This document shows positions 34,492-44,100 of a DNA stretch of 64,000 nucleotides, one piece after another. The notes beneath the pieces were generated by a model. The model had not been told where the DNA came from. It was given only the letters and a program-made list of their open reading frames with translations, and did no database searches. Made by a program: the position numbers and the translations under genes. Within the stretch, counting starts at the first letter, position 1, and every line of letters begins with the position of its first letter. The DNA is from Nannocystis sp. RBIL2 (lineage in GTDB: Bacteria > Myxococcota_A > Polyangia > Nannocystales > Nannocystaceae), in the NCBI RefSeq assembly GCF_026626745.1, contig NZ_JAPNJW010000001.1, positions 1,766,001 through 1,830,000 of the forward strand, in the 5' to 3' direction.

Positions 34492-35679
34492 ATGCTCTCG
34501 TCGTTCAATTTCGATTCACCCGACTACAAGGCGGATCCGTTCCCCTACTATGCTCGCATGCGGGAAGAGGGTCTGAGCCGGCTCGAGCCGGGCGGTTTCC
34601 TCGCGGTGAGCCGTCACGCGGACGTGGTCGCCATTTTCCGCGACCCGGACGTCTTCAAGGCCTCGGGCCTGCGGAGGTCGCTGGAGCCCGCGTGGCTCGG
34701 GCCGCACCCCTGCACCAAGACCATGCATTCGCTCGACCCGCCGGAGCACACCAAGAAGCGCAGCCTGGTGAGCACCGCGTTCACCCCGTCCGTGCTCGAG
34801 CGCACCGCGCCTCTCCTGCGAGCATTGGTCGACTCCGTGGTCGGCTGCTTCGCGGCGCGCGGCGAGGTGGAGTTCGTCACGGAGGTGGCCACCCCGCTCA
34901 CTGCCGGCGCGATCGGCCACTTTCTGAGCCTCGATCCACGGCTACACGCCAAGTGCAAGGAGTGGTCGGACGGCTACCTCAGCATCACGCCGGCGCCTCG
35001 CAGCCCGCAGCACGAGGCCACCGTCCGCACTGCCCTCGACGAGATGCTGCGCTACTTCACCTCGGTGATCGAGGAGCGCCGGCGTTCGCCGGGCGACGAC
35101 CTGGTCAGCGGGCTGGCGCGGGCCGAGATCGACGGCGAGCGCCTGACGGAGCCGGAGCTCGTCGGCTTCCTGGCGATGCTCCTGGTCGGCGGCATGGAGA
35201 CCACCGCGAACATGCTGTCGAGGTCGATGCTCATGCTGGCCGAGCGCCCCGACCTCCTGGACCGGCTGCGCGCCGATCCGGCGCTCGTACCCGCCTTCGT
35301 CAACGAGATGCTGCGCTACGATCCCTCGTCGCACGGCATGCCTCGCTTCGTGGCGCGAGACACCGAGATCGCCGGGCACGCGGTGCCGGCCGGGACCAGC
35401 GTGGTGCTCATGCTCGCGTCCGCCAATCGCGACCCGCTGCAGTTCCCCGCGCCCGACGTCTTCGACATGACCCGCGACACCCGCGGGATGGTGTCCTTCG
35501 GTCACGGCATCCATGCCTGCATCGGCATGGCGCTCACCAAGCTGCAAGCGCGGCTCGCCCTCGGCGAGCTCTGTACGCGCTTCCGACGCTTCGAGCTGGT
35601 GGAGCCGACCATCGAATGGACCCACACCGTCATCGTGCGCGGGCCGACGCGGCTGAAGCTCCGCGGCGTGCTCGCCTGA
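34492..35679 (+). CDS. Cytochrome P450 (terpene cluster)
   Basis: A 395-residue soluble bacterial P450. The I-helix oxygen-binding motif is GGMETT at 233-238, the ExxR motif is EMLR at 272-275, and the heme Cys343 lies in FGHGIHACIG. It starts a run of four plus-strand genes (P450, terpene cyclase, HAD phosphatase, P450) and shares length and motif positions with the second P450, so the two arose by duplication. It probably hydroxylates the terpene product. The ferredoxin partner is not in this window. Start chosen at 34492; upstream in-frame sequence is non-coding-like. Confidence 0.93.
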   Translation: MLSSFNFDSPDYKADPFPYYARMREEGLSRLEPGGFLAVSRHADVVAIFRDPDVFKASGLRRSLEPAWLGPHPCTKTMHSLDPPEHTKKRSLVSTAFTPSVLERTAPLLRALVDSVVGCFAARGEVEFVTEVATPLTAGAIGHFLSLDPRLHAKCKEWSDGYLSITPAPRSPQHEATVRTALDEMLRYFTSVIEERRRSPGDDLVSGLARAEIDGERLTEPELVGFLAMLLVGGMETTANMLSRSMLMLAERPDLLDRLRADPALVPAFVNEMLRYDPSSHGMPRFVARDTEIAGHAVPAGTSVVLMLASANRDPLQFPAPDVFDMTRDTRGMVSFGHGIHACIGMALTKLQARLALGELCTRFRRFELVEPTIEWTHTVIVRGPTRLKLRGVLA

Positions 35680-35695
35680 CAGAGAGCCCGACACA

Positions 35696-37321
35696 ATGCA
35701 TCTCCTCGAACAAGAGCGATTTCCTGGCGTGAGCTCCCCGAGCACGGGGACAGACCATGTTCAACAGACTCCCTCGCCGCCCGCGATCGCGGCGCCGGAG
35801 AGGCCGCGTCAGCGCCTCGCCCGGCACCTCGAGCGCGCGGTGAGGTACTGCCTCGATACGCAGGATCCGCCCGGCTCCTGGCAGATCGAGCCCGACCCGC
35901 GGATGTTCGACACTGCGCTCGTGGCTTGCGCTCTGGTGCGCGTCGGGGGACCCGCTGCTGCGGCGGCCGTGGAGCGGGCGCGCACGTGGCTCGAGCGCCG
36001 CGCGCCGCAGGACCACGATCCCATGGCGAGGCTGCTCGACGAGCTCCCCTGGCTCCTCCTGCGGGACAGCGCCGGGCCCATCGATCTGCGGGGCCCCACG
36101 CTGTACGGCGACCTCTACCGGCGCAAGACGATCCTGCTCTACGCGCTCGCCCGGAGCCGCGGCGCGCGCGTGCTCTCGCCGTACACGCCGCCGCAGATCA
36201 AGGAGCTCGTCGAGCGCTTCTACGAGAAGGCCGACACCACGCGAATGAAGCGGTGGAGCCACGTCGACCTCCTCTCCACGTATTCGCTCCTCGAAGCCTT
36301 GGACGGCAATGCCGAGAGGGCCGCCGCGGTCGCCGAGCGCCTCGTGACGATGCAGAGCGCCGACGGCGGCTTCTGCCACAACCCCGTCAGCTCCGCGGTC
36401 GCGCTGCTCGCGTTGGCCCATGCGCTCCCCGGCTCGCCGGCCCTCGAGCGGTGCCTCGCGCACCTGCTCGCCGCGCAGCGCGCCGACGGGACCTTTCGCT
36501 TCTGCACGAGCGACGTCTGGGACACCTCGCTGACCCTGCGCGCGTACGGCGAGCACCCCGTATTCGCCCGCGACGCGGCGCCCCGGGCCTTCGAATTCCT
36601 CGTGAAGGCGCAGAACCCCGACGGCGGGTGGGGCTACCGCAGCGATTTGGAGTCGGACAACGACACGACGCCCTGCGCCCTCCTCGCTCTCCGCGACCGC
36701 GAGGACGACGCCTCGACCGACGCCGCGGAGAAGGGCGTCGCCTATCTCCTCGGGTGCCAGCTCGAAGGCGGATTGTGGACCACCTGGCAATCGGCGGAGG
36801 ACCTCCCCGTCGAGGACTGCGTGGCCCACGTCGTCGCGGCGCTGGCCACCTTCCGCGGCCCCGCGCACCGATCGATCCGCCCGGCGCGGCGCTGGCTCGC
36901 GCAGCGCTACGAGGCGCAGGGCCGCTGGACCGCGGGGTGGTACCGCAACCTGCCCTACGCGGTGCTGGAGGTGAGCAAGGGGCTCGGCGAAGGGCACCCC
37001 GTCATGTACAGCGCGGTCGAGTCGCTCCGCGCGCTGCAGAACGCCGACGGCGGCTTCCCCCTCGGCCCGGGCGAGGACAGCACGCCGAGCGCAACCGGGC
37101 TCGCGGTCGCCGCGCTCGCGGAGCGCCACGACGTGCACGAGCCGTTCCTGCGCCGGGCGCTCGACTACCTGATGGGCACCCAGCAGCCCGACGGGACGTG
37201 GCCCGGCACGCCGGAGCTCTACGGACCCAGGCCCCTCGTCTATCACCTGCCGACCAACACCCACGCCTTCGCCGGCATGGGGCTCATGGCCGCGTGGCGC
37301 CGGCTCTCGCGCCACCGCTGA
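35696..37321 (+). CDS. Class II terpene cyclase (squalene-hopene cyclase fold)
   Basis: A 541-residue protein of the squalene-hopene cyclase/class II diterpene cyclase fold. The acid motif DNDTT at 321-325 fits the DxDTT variant seen in bacterial class II cyclases, which protonate an isoprenoid diphosphate to start cyclisation. QW-like repeats occur at 223-227, 309-315, 450-455, 499-503. No class I DDxxD metal motif is apparent, so the diphosphate probably remains on the product. It lies between a P450 and a HAD phosphatase, which fits a drimane- or labdane-type pathway. The first 40 residues are linker. Confidence 0.82.
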   Translation: MHLLEQERFPGVSSPSTGTDHVQQTPSPPAIAAPERPRQRLARHLERAVRYCLDTQDPPGSWQIEPDPRMFDTALVACALVRVGGPAAAAAVERARTWLERRAPQDHDPMARLLDELPWLLLRDSAGPIDLRGPTLYGDLYRRKTILLYALARSRGARVLSPYTPPQIKELVERFYEKADTTRMKRWSHVDLLSTYSLLEALDGNAERAAAVAERLVTMQSADGGFCHNPVSSAVALLALAHALPGSPALERCLAHLLAAQRADGTFRFCTSDVWDTSLTLRAYGEHPVFARDAAPRAFEFLVKAQNPDGGWGYRSDLESDNDTTPCALLALRDREDDASTDAAEKGVAYLLGCQLEGGLWTTWQSAEDLPVEDCVAHVVAALATFRGPAHRSIRPARRWLAQRYEAQGRWTAGWYRNLPYAVLEVSKGLGEGHPVMYSAVESLRALQNADGGFPLGPGEDSTPSATGLAVAALAERHDVHEPFLRRALDYLMGTQQPDGTWPGTPELYGPRPLVYHLPTNTHAFAGMGLMAAWRRLSRHR

Positions 37322-37359
37322 GCTTCGCCTCGGGCCGCATTCGCAAGAGGTACCCCGCG

Positions 37360-38013
37360 ATGAGATTCGACGCTGCAATCTTCGACTACGACGGCGTGCT
37401 GGTGGAGCTGGATCGCAGCAGGGCCGCTTCGCTGTTCCACGGGCGCTCGCCCTTGCCGGTGCGGGCGCTCCACCAGCGCTGGGAGGCCTTTTGCGCCGAC
37501 CATCACGGGGAGCGGCTGATCGCCAGCGAGATGTGGCGCGCCTTCTGGGAGGGCCTCGGCCCCGAGCTGCGAATCCCCGAGGCCGCGCTCGCGGAGATCT
37601 GCGCATACGATTATCTGACGCTCTTCCGGCGGTACCCCGACGCGCTCGACGCGTTCCGCGAGGCGCGGCGCCTCGGCCTGCGGATCGGCGTCCTCTCGAA
37701 CTCCGCCCTGCCCAGATTCGAATCACCCTCCGCCCCGCTCCCCGTGACCGAGCTGGCCGACGTAGTGCGGGTGCCCGCCCGCGGGAGCGCAGTCAAGCCG
37801 GAGCCGGCGGCGTATCTCGACGTCGCGCGCCTCCTGGGCACCTCGCCCGACCGCTGCCTGTTCTTCGACGACGAGCCGAGCTTCGTCGCGGCGGCCCGCG
37901 CGGCCGGCATGCGCGGCTTCCTCGTGCGCCGCAGCGCTGGCCCCGCCGGACGATCCGGCCGTCGTGAAGGACCTGTCGGACCTCCGGGCCCTCGCCCGAG
38001 GCTAGGCCTCTAA
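37360..38013 (+). CDS. HAD-family phosphatase (possible terpenyl diphosphate phosphatase), frameshifted 3' end
   Basis: A 217-residue HAD hydrolase with all motifs: FDYDGVL (Asp9, Asp11), VLSNSALP (Ser/Asn), KPEPAAY (Lys) and FFDDEPSF (Asp-Asp). AAGAGG precedes the ATG. Placed directly after a class II cyclase without class I activity, it is the best candidate to remove the diphosphate from the cyclised product, as in bacterial drimenol synthases where a HAD domain is fused to the cyclase. From 37937 the +1 frame reads better (LAPPDDPAVVKDLSDLRALA, stop at 38005), so the last 25 residues given by the open frame are probably wrong. Confidence 0.8.
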   Translation: MRFDAAIFDYDGVLVELDRSRAASLFHGRSPLPVRALHQRWEAFCADHHGERLIASEMWRAFWEGLGPELRIPEAALAEICAYDYLTLFRRYPDALDAFREARRLGLRIGVLSNSALPRFESPSAPLPVTELADVVRVPARGSAVKPEPAAYLDVARLLGTSPDRCLFFDDEPSFVAAARAAGMRGFLVRRSAGPAGRSGRREGPVGPPGPRPRLGL

Positions 38014-38046
38014 CCCCTCCACCTTTCTCACCACCGACTCACGACA

Positions 38047-39234
38047 ATGAGCTCGACCTTCCATCTACTCTCCCCCGATTACCAGGCCGACCCCTACCCC
38101 TTCTACGCGCGCATGCGCGCCGAGGGACTCTCCCGGATCGAGCCGGGAGGCCGCTATGTGGTGAGCCGCCACGCCGATGTCCTCGCCGTCCTCCGGAACA
38201 CCGAAGTGTTCTCGTCCGGCGGATTCGCCAGCGCGTGGGAGCCCGACTGGCTGAGGCCCAACCCGTGCGCTTATTCCTTGCACTCGATGGATCCGCCGGA
38301 TCACACCAAGATGCGCAATCTGGTGAGCGCAGCGTTCCTGCCGCGCACCATCGAACGCACCGCGCCCCTCGTGCAGGGCGTGGCGGAGGCCGCGGCGCGG
38401 CAGTTCCTGGAGCGCGGCGAGGCGGAGATCGTCAACGACATCGGTCTGCCCGTGACCGCCGGGACGATCGGGCACTACCTCCGCCTCGATCCCGCGCTGC
38501 ACCCGAAGCTGCGGGGCTGGTCGGAGGCGATGATGAGCATCCGGCCGGTGCCCCGCAGCCCCGAGCACGCCACCCACGTGCGCGCCTCCGTCGACGAGAT
38601 GGCGGCGTACCTGCGAAGCCTGATCGAGACGCGGCGGCGCTCCCCGCAGGACGACATGGTGAGCCGGCTCGTGCAGGCCGAGGTCGACGGACAGCGGCTC
38701 ACCGACGAGGAGATCGTCCCCTTCCTGGCGGTCCTGATCGTCGGCGCGATGGACACCACGTCGGGGCTCATGACGAGCGCGATGCTCCACCTGACCGAAC
38801 GGCCAGGCCTGCTCGAGCGGCTGCGCGCCGATATGTCGCTCGTGCCGCGCTTCGTGGACGAGGTGCTCCGCTTCTCGCCCCCGGCGCACTCGATGGCGCG
38901 CTCGGTGAAGTGCGACACGGAGATCGCCGGGCACAAGGTGCCCGCGGGCGCCGTCGTGATGGCGATGCTCGCGGCCGCGAACCGCGACGAGCGCCAGTTC
39001 TCGAACCCCGACGTGTTCGACATCGATCGGAGCGACCGCGGCTCCGTGGCCTTCGGACACGGCATTCACGCCTGCATCGGCATGGCGCTGGCGAAGATGG
39101 AGGTGCGCATCACTCTCGGCGAGCTCCTGCCGCGCTTCCGCCACTTCGAGCGCGTGGGACCGCCCGCCCCGTGGAATCACACGTACCTCGTGCGCACGCT
39201 GACCAGCCTGCGGCTCCGCGGGGTGCCGGCGTGA
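38047..39234 (+). CDS. Cytochrome P450 (terpene cluster, paralogue)
   Basis: A 395-residue P450 with the same length and motif positions as the first: GAMDTT at 233-238, EVLR near 272, FGHGIHACIG at 336-345 with heme Cys343. The N-terminal sequence (FHLLSPDYQADPYPFYARMR) matches the other enzyme closely. It is probably the second oxidation step of the terpenoid pathway or a redundant duplicate. The preceding gap is short (33 bases), consistent with one operon. Confidence 0.93.
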   Translation: MSSTFHLLSPDYQADPYPFYARMRAEGLSRIEPGGRYVVSRHADVLAVLRNTEVFSSGGFASAWEPDWLRPNPCAYSLHSMDPPDHTKMRNLVSAAFLPRTIERTAPLVQGVAEAAARQFLERGEAEIVNDIGLPVTAGTIGHYLRLDPALHPKLRGWSEAMMSIRPVPRSPEHATHVRASVDEMAAYLRSLIETRRRSPQDDMVSRLVQAEVDGQRLTDEEIVPFLAVLIVGAMDTTSGLMTSAMLHLTERPGLLERLRADMSLVPRFVDEVLRFSPPAHSMARSVKCDTEIAGHKVPAGAVVMAMLAAANRDERQFSNPDVFDIDRSDRGSVAFGHGIHACIGMALAKMEVRITLGELLPRFRHFERVGPPAPWNHTYLVRTLTSLRLRGVPA

Positions 39235-39488
39235 CTCCGGACCGCGCGCGTCGACTGCAGAGACTGCTCGCTCGGGCCCGACGCGCTCGCTGCATCGGCG
39301 GCCCGTTGCACACACTCGATCGCCCTCTGCCGTGAACCGGCGAGCATCCGACCTGGTGGCAGAGCTCGCCGGGCACAGGTCCCGACCCGTTTGCACCCGC
39401 ACCGCGATCGCTCAGGGTTCCGGCAGTCGGCGGCTACGACGAGGGTCGAGCCGCCGCACGCTGACGTCTCACCGCATCGGAGAAGGTC

Positions 39489-40658
39489 ATGAGAGCACTG
39501 TGTTGGCACGGCAAGAGCGACGTCCGCGTCGACGACGTCCCGGATCCCACGATCCTCGACCCGCGCGACGTGATCATCCGGGTCACGGCCACGGCGATCT
39601 GCGGCTCGGATCTCCATCTTTACGACGGCTTCGTGCCGACGATGGAGTCCGGCGACATCCTCGGCCACGAGCCGATGGGCGAGGTGGTGGAGGTCGGCAA
39701 GGCGGTCACGCGGCTCAAGAAGGGCGACCGCGTGGTGGTCCCGTTCGTGATCGCCTGCGGTTCGTGCTTCTTCTGTCAGCGCGGCGAGCACAGCGGCTGC
39801 GACGTCAGCAACCCGAACGCGCACATCGCCCGCGAGATGATGGGCCAGTCGCCCGCCGGCCTGTTCGGCTATTCGCACATGCTGGGCGGGTTCGCGGGCG
39901 GTCAGGCCCAGTACCTGCGCGTACCCTTCGCCGACGTCGGCCCGATCAAGATCGACTCCGGGCTCAGCGACGAGCAGGTGCTGTTCCTGTCGGACATCTT
40001 CCCGACCGGCTACTTCGCCGCGGAGCTGTGCGGCATCGAACCGGGCGACACGGTGGCGATCTGGGGCTGCGGGCCGGTCGCGCAGATGGCGATCCGCAGC
40101 GCCTGGATGCTCGGCGCGGGCCGCGTGATCGCCATCGACCGCGTACCCGAGCGGCTGCGCATGGCCGAGGCCGGCAAGGCCGAGATCATCAACTTCGACG
40201 AGACGAAGGTCTACGACCGCCTGATGGAGATGACGCAGGGCCGCGGCCCCGACCGCTGCATCGACGCGGTCGGCTGCGAGGCCCACGGGCTCGGCAGCCC
40301 CGACGCAGTGATGGACAAGGTGAAGACCGCGGTGAACCTGGCGACCGACCGCGCCCACGCGCTGCGCGAGGCGATCATGTGCTGCCGCAAGTTCGGCACG
40401 GTGTCGATCCCCGGGGTCTATGTCGGCGCGGTCGACAAGATGCCGATGGGCGCCGCCGTGAACAAAGGCCTGACCCTCCGCATGGGTCAGACGCCGGTCC
40501 AGCGCTATCTGCGGCCCCTGCTCGAGAAGATCGAGGCGGGCACGATCGACCCGTCGTTCGTCGTCACCCACCGCCTGCCGCTCGAGCAGGCCCCGGAGGC
40601 CTACAAGACCTTCCGCGACAAGCAGGACGGCTGCATCAAGGTCGTGCTGCGCCCCTGA
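39489..40658 (+). CDS. Zinc-dependent alcohol dehydrogenase (formaldehyde-dehydrogenase-like)
   Basis: A 389-residue medium-chain dehydrogenase. The catalytic zinc site is [10 protein letters not shown] near residue 38 and GHEPMGEV near 59; the structural zinc Cys cluster is [15 protein letters not shown] near 94-108. The nucleotide fold is GCGPVAQMA near residue 193. The long insertion and overall sequence fit the glutathione-independent formaldehyde dehydrogenase-like branch. GGAGAAGG precedes the ATG. It lies 254 bases after the terpene cluster on the same strand; a link to terpene alcohol oxidation is possible but not supported. Confidence 0.88.
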   Translation: MRALCWHGKSDVRVDDVPDPTILDPRDVIIRVTATAICGSDLHLYDGFVPTMESGDILGHEPMGEVVEVGKAVTRLKKGDRVVVPFVIACGSCFFCQRGEHSGCDVSNPNAHIAREMMGQSPAGLFGYSHMLGGFAGGQAQYLRVPFADVGPIKIDSGLSDEQVLFLSDIFPTGYFAAELCGIEPGDTVAIWGCGPVAQMAIRSAWMLGAGRVIAIDRVPERLRMAEAGKAEIINFDETKVYDRLMEMTQGRGPDRCIDAVGCEAHGLGSPDAVMDKVKTAVNLATDRAHALREAIMCCRKFGTVSIPGVYVGAVDKMPMGAAVNKGLTLRMGQTPVQRYLRPLLEKIEAGTIDPSFVVTHRLPLEQAPEAYKTFRDKQDGCIKVVLRP

Positions 40659-40685
40659 AGCGCAGCTCGAGCGGAGCGGACGAGC

Positions 40686-40704
40686 GGGCGGTGAGAGGCC
40701 GCCC
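40686..40704. terminator. GC-rich hairpin between convergent genes
   Basis: GGGCGG / CCGCCC with a seven-base loop, between the stop codons of the alcohol dehydrogenase and gamma-glutamyltransferase genes. It could serve both strands; no U-tract. Confidence 0.4.
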
Positions 40705-40715
40705 GCCCCTGCTCG

Positions 40716-42488
40716 CTACCCGCCCTTGCCCGGCTTGCCGGGAGCGTCCGTCAGCCCGATGGCGATACCCTCACGCCGCGGATCGGCGACCCCCGTGTAC
40801 GTGTCGTCCTCGATACCGATCAGGTTGACGTTGCCGACCTCCTGCGGCGTCGGCTCGAACACGTAGCCGAGCTCGATCAGTCCGGCCCGGATATCGTTCG
40901 GAAACCCGGAGTCCCAGCGGACGTTCGGCGTGGCGGTCGCGCACGTCGAGCTGAACACGCGGGCCGTCGAGACCGCCGTCTGCAGGTCGATGTCGAGATC
41001 GAGGATCTGGACCAGGACCTGGACGATCGAGCCGATGATGCGCGGCCCACCCGGCGATCCGATCGTCAACACCGGCTCACCGTCGGCCAACAGGACGGTC
41101 GGCGCGATGCTGCTCAGCGGCCGCTTGTTCGGCTGCACCTCGTTGGGCCCGCCGGGTATCGGGTTGAAGTCGGTCAGCTCGTTGTTGAGCATGAGCCCGT
41201 AGCCAGGCAACATTCGGCCGGTCCCGAAGACCTGCTCGATGGTCGTCGTGAACGCGACGATGTTCCCCCAGCGATCCGTGACGGTGAGATGGGTCGTACT
41301 CGCGCTGAGCTCCGCGGACTCGCTCGGTGACGCGCTCGTCGAGCCCGGGACCGGGCCAGCCACGATCGGGCAGGTGTAGCCGTCTGGATCGAGCAGGCCG
41401 GCTCGGCTCGCGATGTACGCCGGATCGAGCCACCCCTCGAGCGGGATATCGACGAACTCGGGATCGCCGAGATACGCGTTGCGGTCGGCGAAGGCGAGGT
41501 GCAACGATTGCAGGAGCAGGTGATAGCGCGTCACCGGATCGTCGGCATACTGGGAGATGTCGAGTTGTTCGAGGATCGCCAGCGATTGCAGCACCGTCAG
41601 ACCGCCCGACGTCGGCGGCGCGGCCGAGAGGATCTCGTACTCCCCATAAAAGCCGCGGACTGGCTCGTCGAGCGTGATCTCGTAGTTCTCGAGGTCTTCC
41701 ACCGTCATGCCGCCGCCGGCCGCCTGGACCTCCGCGACGAAGGCCTCGCCCAGCTCACCGCTGTAGAACGCCTCGATCCCCTGCTTCTGCAGCAGCCGGA
41801 ACGTGCCCGCGAGGTCCGGCTGGACCAGCAAGTCTCCGGCCGCGAGCGGCTGCCCGCCCGGCAAGAAGACCGCCCGCGCCGCCGGGTTCGCGGCCAGCAG
41901 CGATTGATTGGCGGCGATGCTCTCCGCGAGCAGCTGCGTGACGACGACCCCGTCTTCCGCCAGAGCGACCGCTGGTGCGAGGGTCTGCTTCAAGCTCCAC
42001 GTCCCGAACAGGTCGAGCGCCGCCTGGGCGCCGGCGAGCGCCCCCGGGACTCCCACGGCGATCCCGAGAGTGCGCCGGGTGGCGAAGGGGATCGGATCGT
42101 CGATTTGACCGTCGTTGTCCAGATCGACGAGGAACATGTCCGGGGTCGCGCTCGCGGGGGCGCGCTCTCGACTGTCGATGATCACCACGTCGCCCGTCGC
42201 GGCCTCGCGGATCAGCATGAACCCGCCGCCGCCGATGCCGGAGAAGGCCGGCTCGGACACGTTGAGGGCGAACTCCATGGCGATCGCCGCGTCGATCGCG
42301 TTGCCTCCCTGCGAGAGCACCATCGCGCCGACCCGGGATGCGTCGCTGTTCGACGAGACCACCATCCCGTCGTGACCGCTCACTGCCGGCCCTATCGTCA
42401 GCAGCGGCTGGCTCTTCTTGCCGGCGTGGGCCGTCGCCGAGAATAGCGTCAAGCACGAGACGCCGACGAGGATGTTCATAAAGCGCAT
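40716..42488 (-). CDS. ggt: Gamma-glutamyltransferase
   Basis: A 590-residue exported Ntn hydrolase. N-terminal signal MRFMNILVGVSCLTLFSATAHA. The autocleavage/nucleophile Thr is in SASTTHLTV near residue 402. The large-subunit motifs (GGNAIDAAIAMEFALNV, SEPAFSGIGGGGFML, DSRERAP) and the small-subunit PLSSIAPTVLL and GSPGGPRII motifs are all present, so it should be active on glutathione or gamma-glutamyl peptides in the periplasm. AGGAGG lies eight bases before the ATG. Divergent from the GH1-like gene. Confidence 0.92.
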   Translation of the reverse strand: MRFMNILVGVSCLTLFSATAHAGKKSQPLLTIGPAVSGHDGMVVSSNSDASRVGAMVLSQGGNAIDAAIAMEFALNVSEPAFSGIGGGGFMLIREAATGDVVIIDSRERAPASATPDMFLVDLDNDGQIDDPIPFATRRTLGIAVGVPGALAGAQAALDLFGTWSLKQTLAPAVALAEDGVVVTQLLAESIAANQSLLAANPAARAVFLPGGQPLAAGDLLVQPDLAGTFRLLQKQGIEAFYSGELGEAFVAEVQAAGGGMTVEDLENYEITLDEPVRGFYGEYEILSAAPPTSGGLTVLQSLAILEQLDISQYADDPVTRYHLLLQSLHLAFADRNAYLGDPEFVDIPLEGWLDPAYIASRAGLLDPDGYTCPIVAGPVPGSTSASPSESAELSASTTHLTVTDRWGNIVAFTTTIEQVFGTGRMLPGYGLMLNNELTDFNPIPGGPNEVQPNKRPLSSIAPTVLLADGEPVLTIGSPGGPRIIGSIVQVLVQILDLDIDLQTAVSTARVFSSTCATATPNVRWDSGFPNDIRAGLIELGYVFEPTPQEVGNVNLIGIEDDTYTGVADPRREGIAIGLTDAPGKPGKGG

Positions 42489-42786
42489 GGCGATAACCTC
42501 CTGACTTGAACCTACACGGCTCCGTCGGCCCGGCAAGACGACGCGCTACCTGCCTGTGACCCTGCCGTCGCGCCGCTTGATGCTCCGATCACACCCCGGG
42601 CCGTTGTTCTCGCGCCTCCTCGGCGGCCCGGTGAAGGGGCGCCGGCAGCGGAGCTCTTGCTTGGAAATGCTGGGCCCGCCGCGCCCTTCTCGTGCGCTCG
42701 CGCTTCCTCCCGCGCGGGTGCGGTCGAGCGCGCTCCGGTGTTGCTCGCGCCTGGATCGCGGCCATGACCGCCAGCGGCTCCTCGCC

Positions 42787-44085
42787 ATGATCTACTTCAT
42801 GTTCGCCACGGGCATCGAGAACAGCTGCCCGACCGTCTCCGGCCGACGCGTCGACGAGATGGAGAAGTGCCGCCATTACGATCTGTGGCGCCGCGACTTC
42901 GACCTCGTGGAGGAGTGCGAGATCCGCTACCTGCGGTACGGCCCCCCGATCCACCGGACCTGGATCGGGCCCGGCAGATACGATTGGGGCTTCGCCGACG
43001 AGACGTTCGCCGAGCTCCGCAGGCGAGACATCGTCCCCATCACCGACCTCTGCCACTTCGGCGTGCCCGACTGGCTCGGGGACTATCAGAACCCCGACTT
43101 CCCGGCGCTGTTCGCCGACTACGCCCGCGCCTTCGCCGAGCGATTCCCGTGGGTCCAGCTCTACACGCCCATCAACGAGATGTACATATGCGCGCTGTTC
43201 TCGGCCAAGTACGGCTGGTGGAACGAACAGCTCAAGACGGACCGCGCGTTCGTGACGGCGCTCAAGTACCTCGTCAAGGCCAACGTGCTGGCGATGGGGC
43301 GGATCCTCGAGGTGCGGCCCGACGCCATCTTCATTCAGAGCGAGTCCAGCGAGTACTACCACGCGCAGAACCCGGCCGCGATCCACCGGGCCGAGACGCT
43401 CAACGCGGTGCGGTTCTTGTCGCTCGACTTGAACTACGGGCACCGCGTCAACTCGACGATGTACGAGTATCTGCTCGACAACGGCTTGACGCGCGACGAA
43501 TACCACTTCTTCCTGGAAGGTCGGCTCAAGCACCACTGCGTCATGGGCAACGACTATTATTCGACCAACGAGCACCTCGTCCACCCGGACGGCACCACCG
43601 AGGCGTCCGGCGAGATCTTCGGCTACGCGGTGATCACCAATCAATACTACGCGCGCTATCGGCTGCCCATCATGCACACCGAGACGAACCTGATGGAGGG
43701 CCCGGGCAAGAACGAGGCGGTTCGCTGGCTGCGGAAGGAGTGGGCCAACGTCCTGCGCGTCCGCAACGACGGCCTGCCGATCGTCGGCTTCACCTGGTAC
43801 TCGCTCATCGACCAGGTCGACTGGGACACCGCCCTGCGCGAGGACAACGGGCGCGTCAACCCGCTCGGCCTCTACGACCTCGACCGAAAGCCCCGCGCGG
43901 TCGCCGAGGTCTACCGGCAGCTGATCGCCGAGTGGCGCGAGGTCCTCCCGACCCAGAGCGTCGTGCTCGGCCTGCCCGTGCACCCTCCGAGCCAGCACGA
44001 CGACACTGCGACGCAACAACTCGTCGCCGGCGCGCGCAGCCGGGAGCGGCGCTACCAGAAGGCGCCGTCGAACGACCCATCGTGA
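42787..44085 (+). CDS. GH1-like glycosidase with variant catalytic motifs
   Basis: A 432-residue TIM-barrel enzyme of glycoside hydrolase family 1 type. The acid/base motif is TPINEMY near residue 127 (usual form NEP) and the nucleophile motif is MHTETNL near residue 298 (usual ITENG), so both Glu are kept but their surroundings differ. Shorter than typical beta-glucosidases. Cytoplasmic. The SDR gene starts 16 bases after its stop, so they may be one operon and act on a common sugar or glycoside. Start is the ATG before the conserved region; upstream frame is Arg-rich. Confidence 0.8.
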   Translation: MIYFMFATGIENSCPTVSGRRVDEMEKCRHYDLWRRDFDLVEECEIRYLRYGPPIHRTWIGPGRYDWGFADETFAELRRRDIVPITDLCHFGVPDWLGDYQNPDFPALFADYARAFAERFPWVQLYTPINEMYICALFSAKYGWWNEQLKTDRAFVTALKYLVKANVLAMGRILEVRPDAIFIQSESSEYYHAQNPAAIHRAETLNAVRFLSLDLNYGHRVNSTMYEYLLDNGLTRDEYHFFLEGRLKHHCVMGNDYYSTNEHLVHPDGTTEASGEIFGYAVITNQYYARYRLPIMHTETNLMEGPGKNEAVRWLRKEWANVLRVRNDGLPIVGFTWYSLIDQVDWDTALREDNGRVNPLGLYDLDRKPRAVAEVYRQLIAEWREVLPTQSVVLGLPVHPPSQHDDTATQQLVAGARSRERRYQKAPSNDPS

Positions 44086-44100
44086 GCCGGGAGCCGACCC

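Noticed and set aside
35630..37726. A 698-codon antisense frame opposite the terpene cyclase
   Set aside because: Low-complexity Arg/Gly-rich sequence; the plus-strand gene has clear cyclase motifs.
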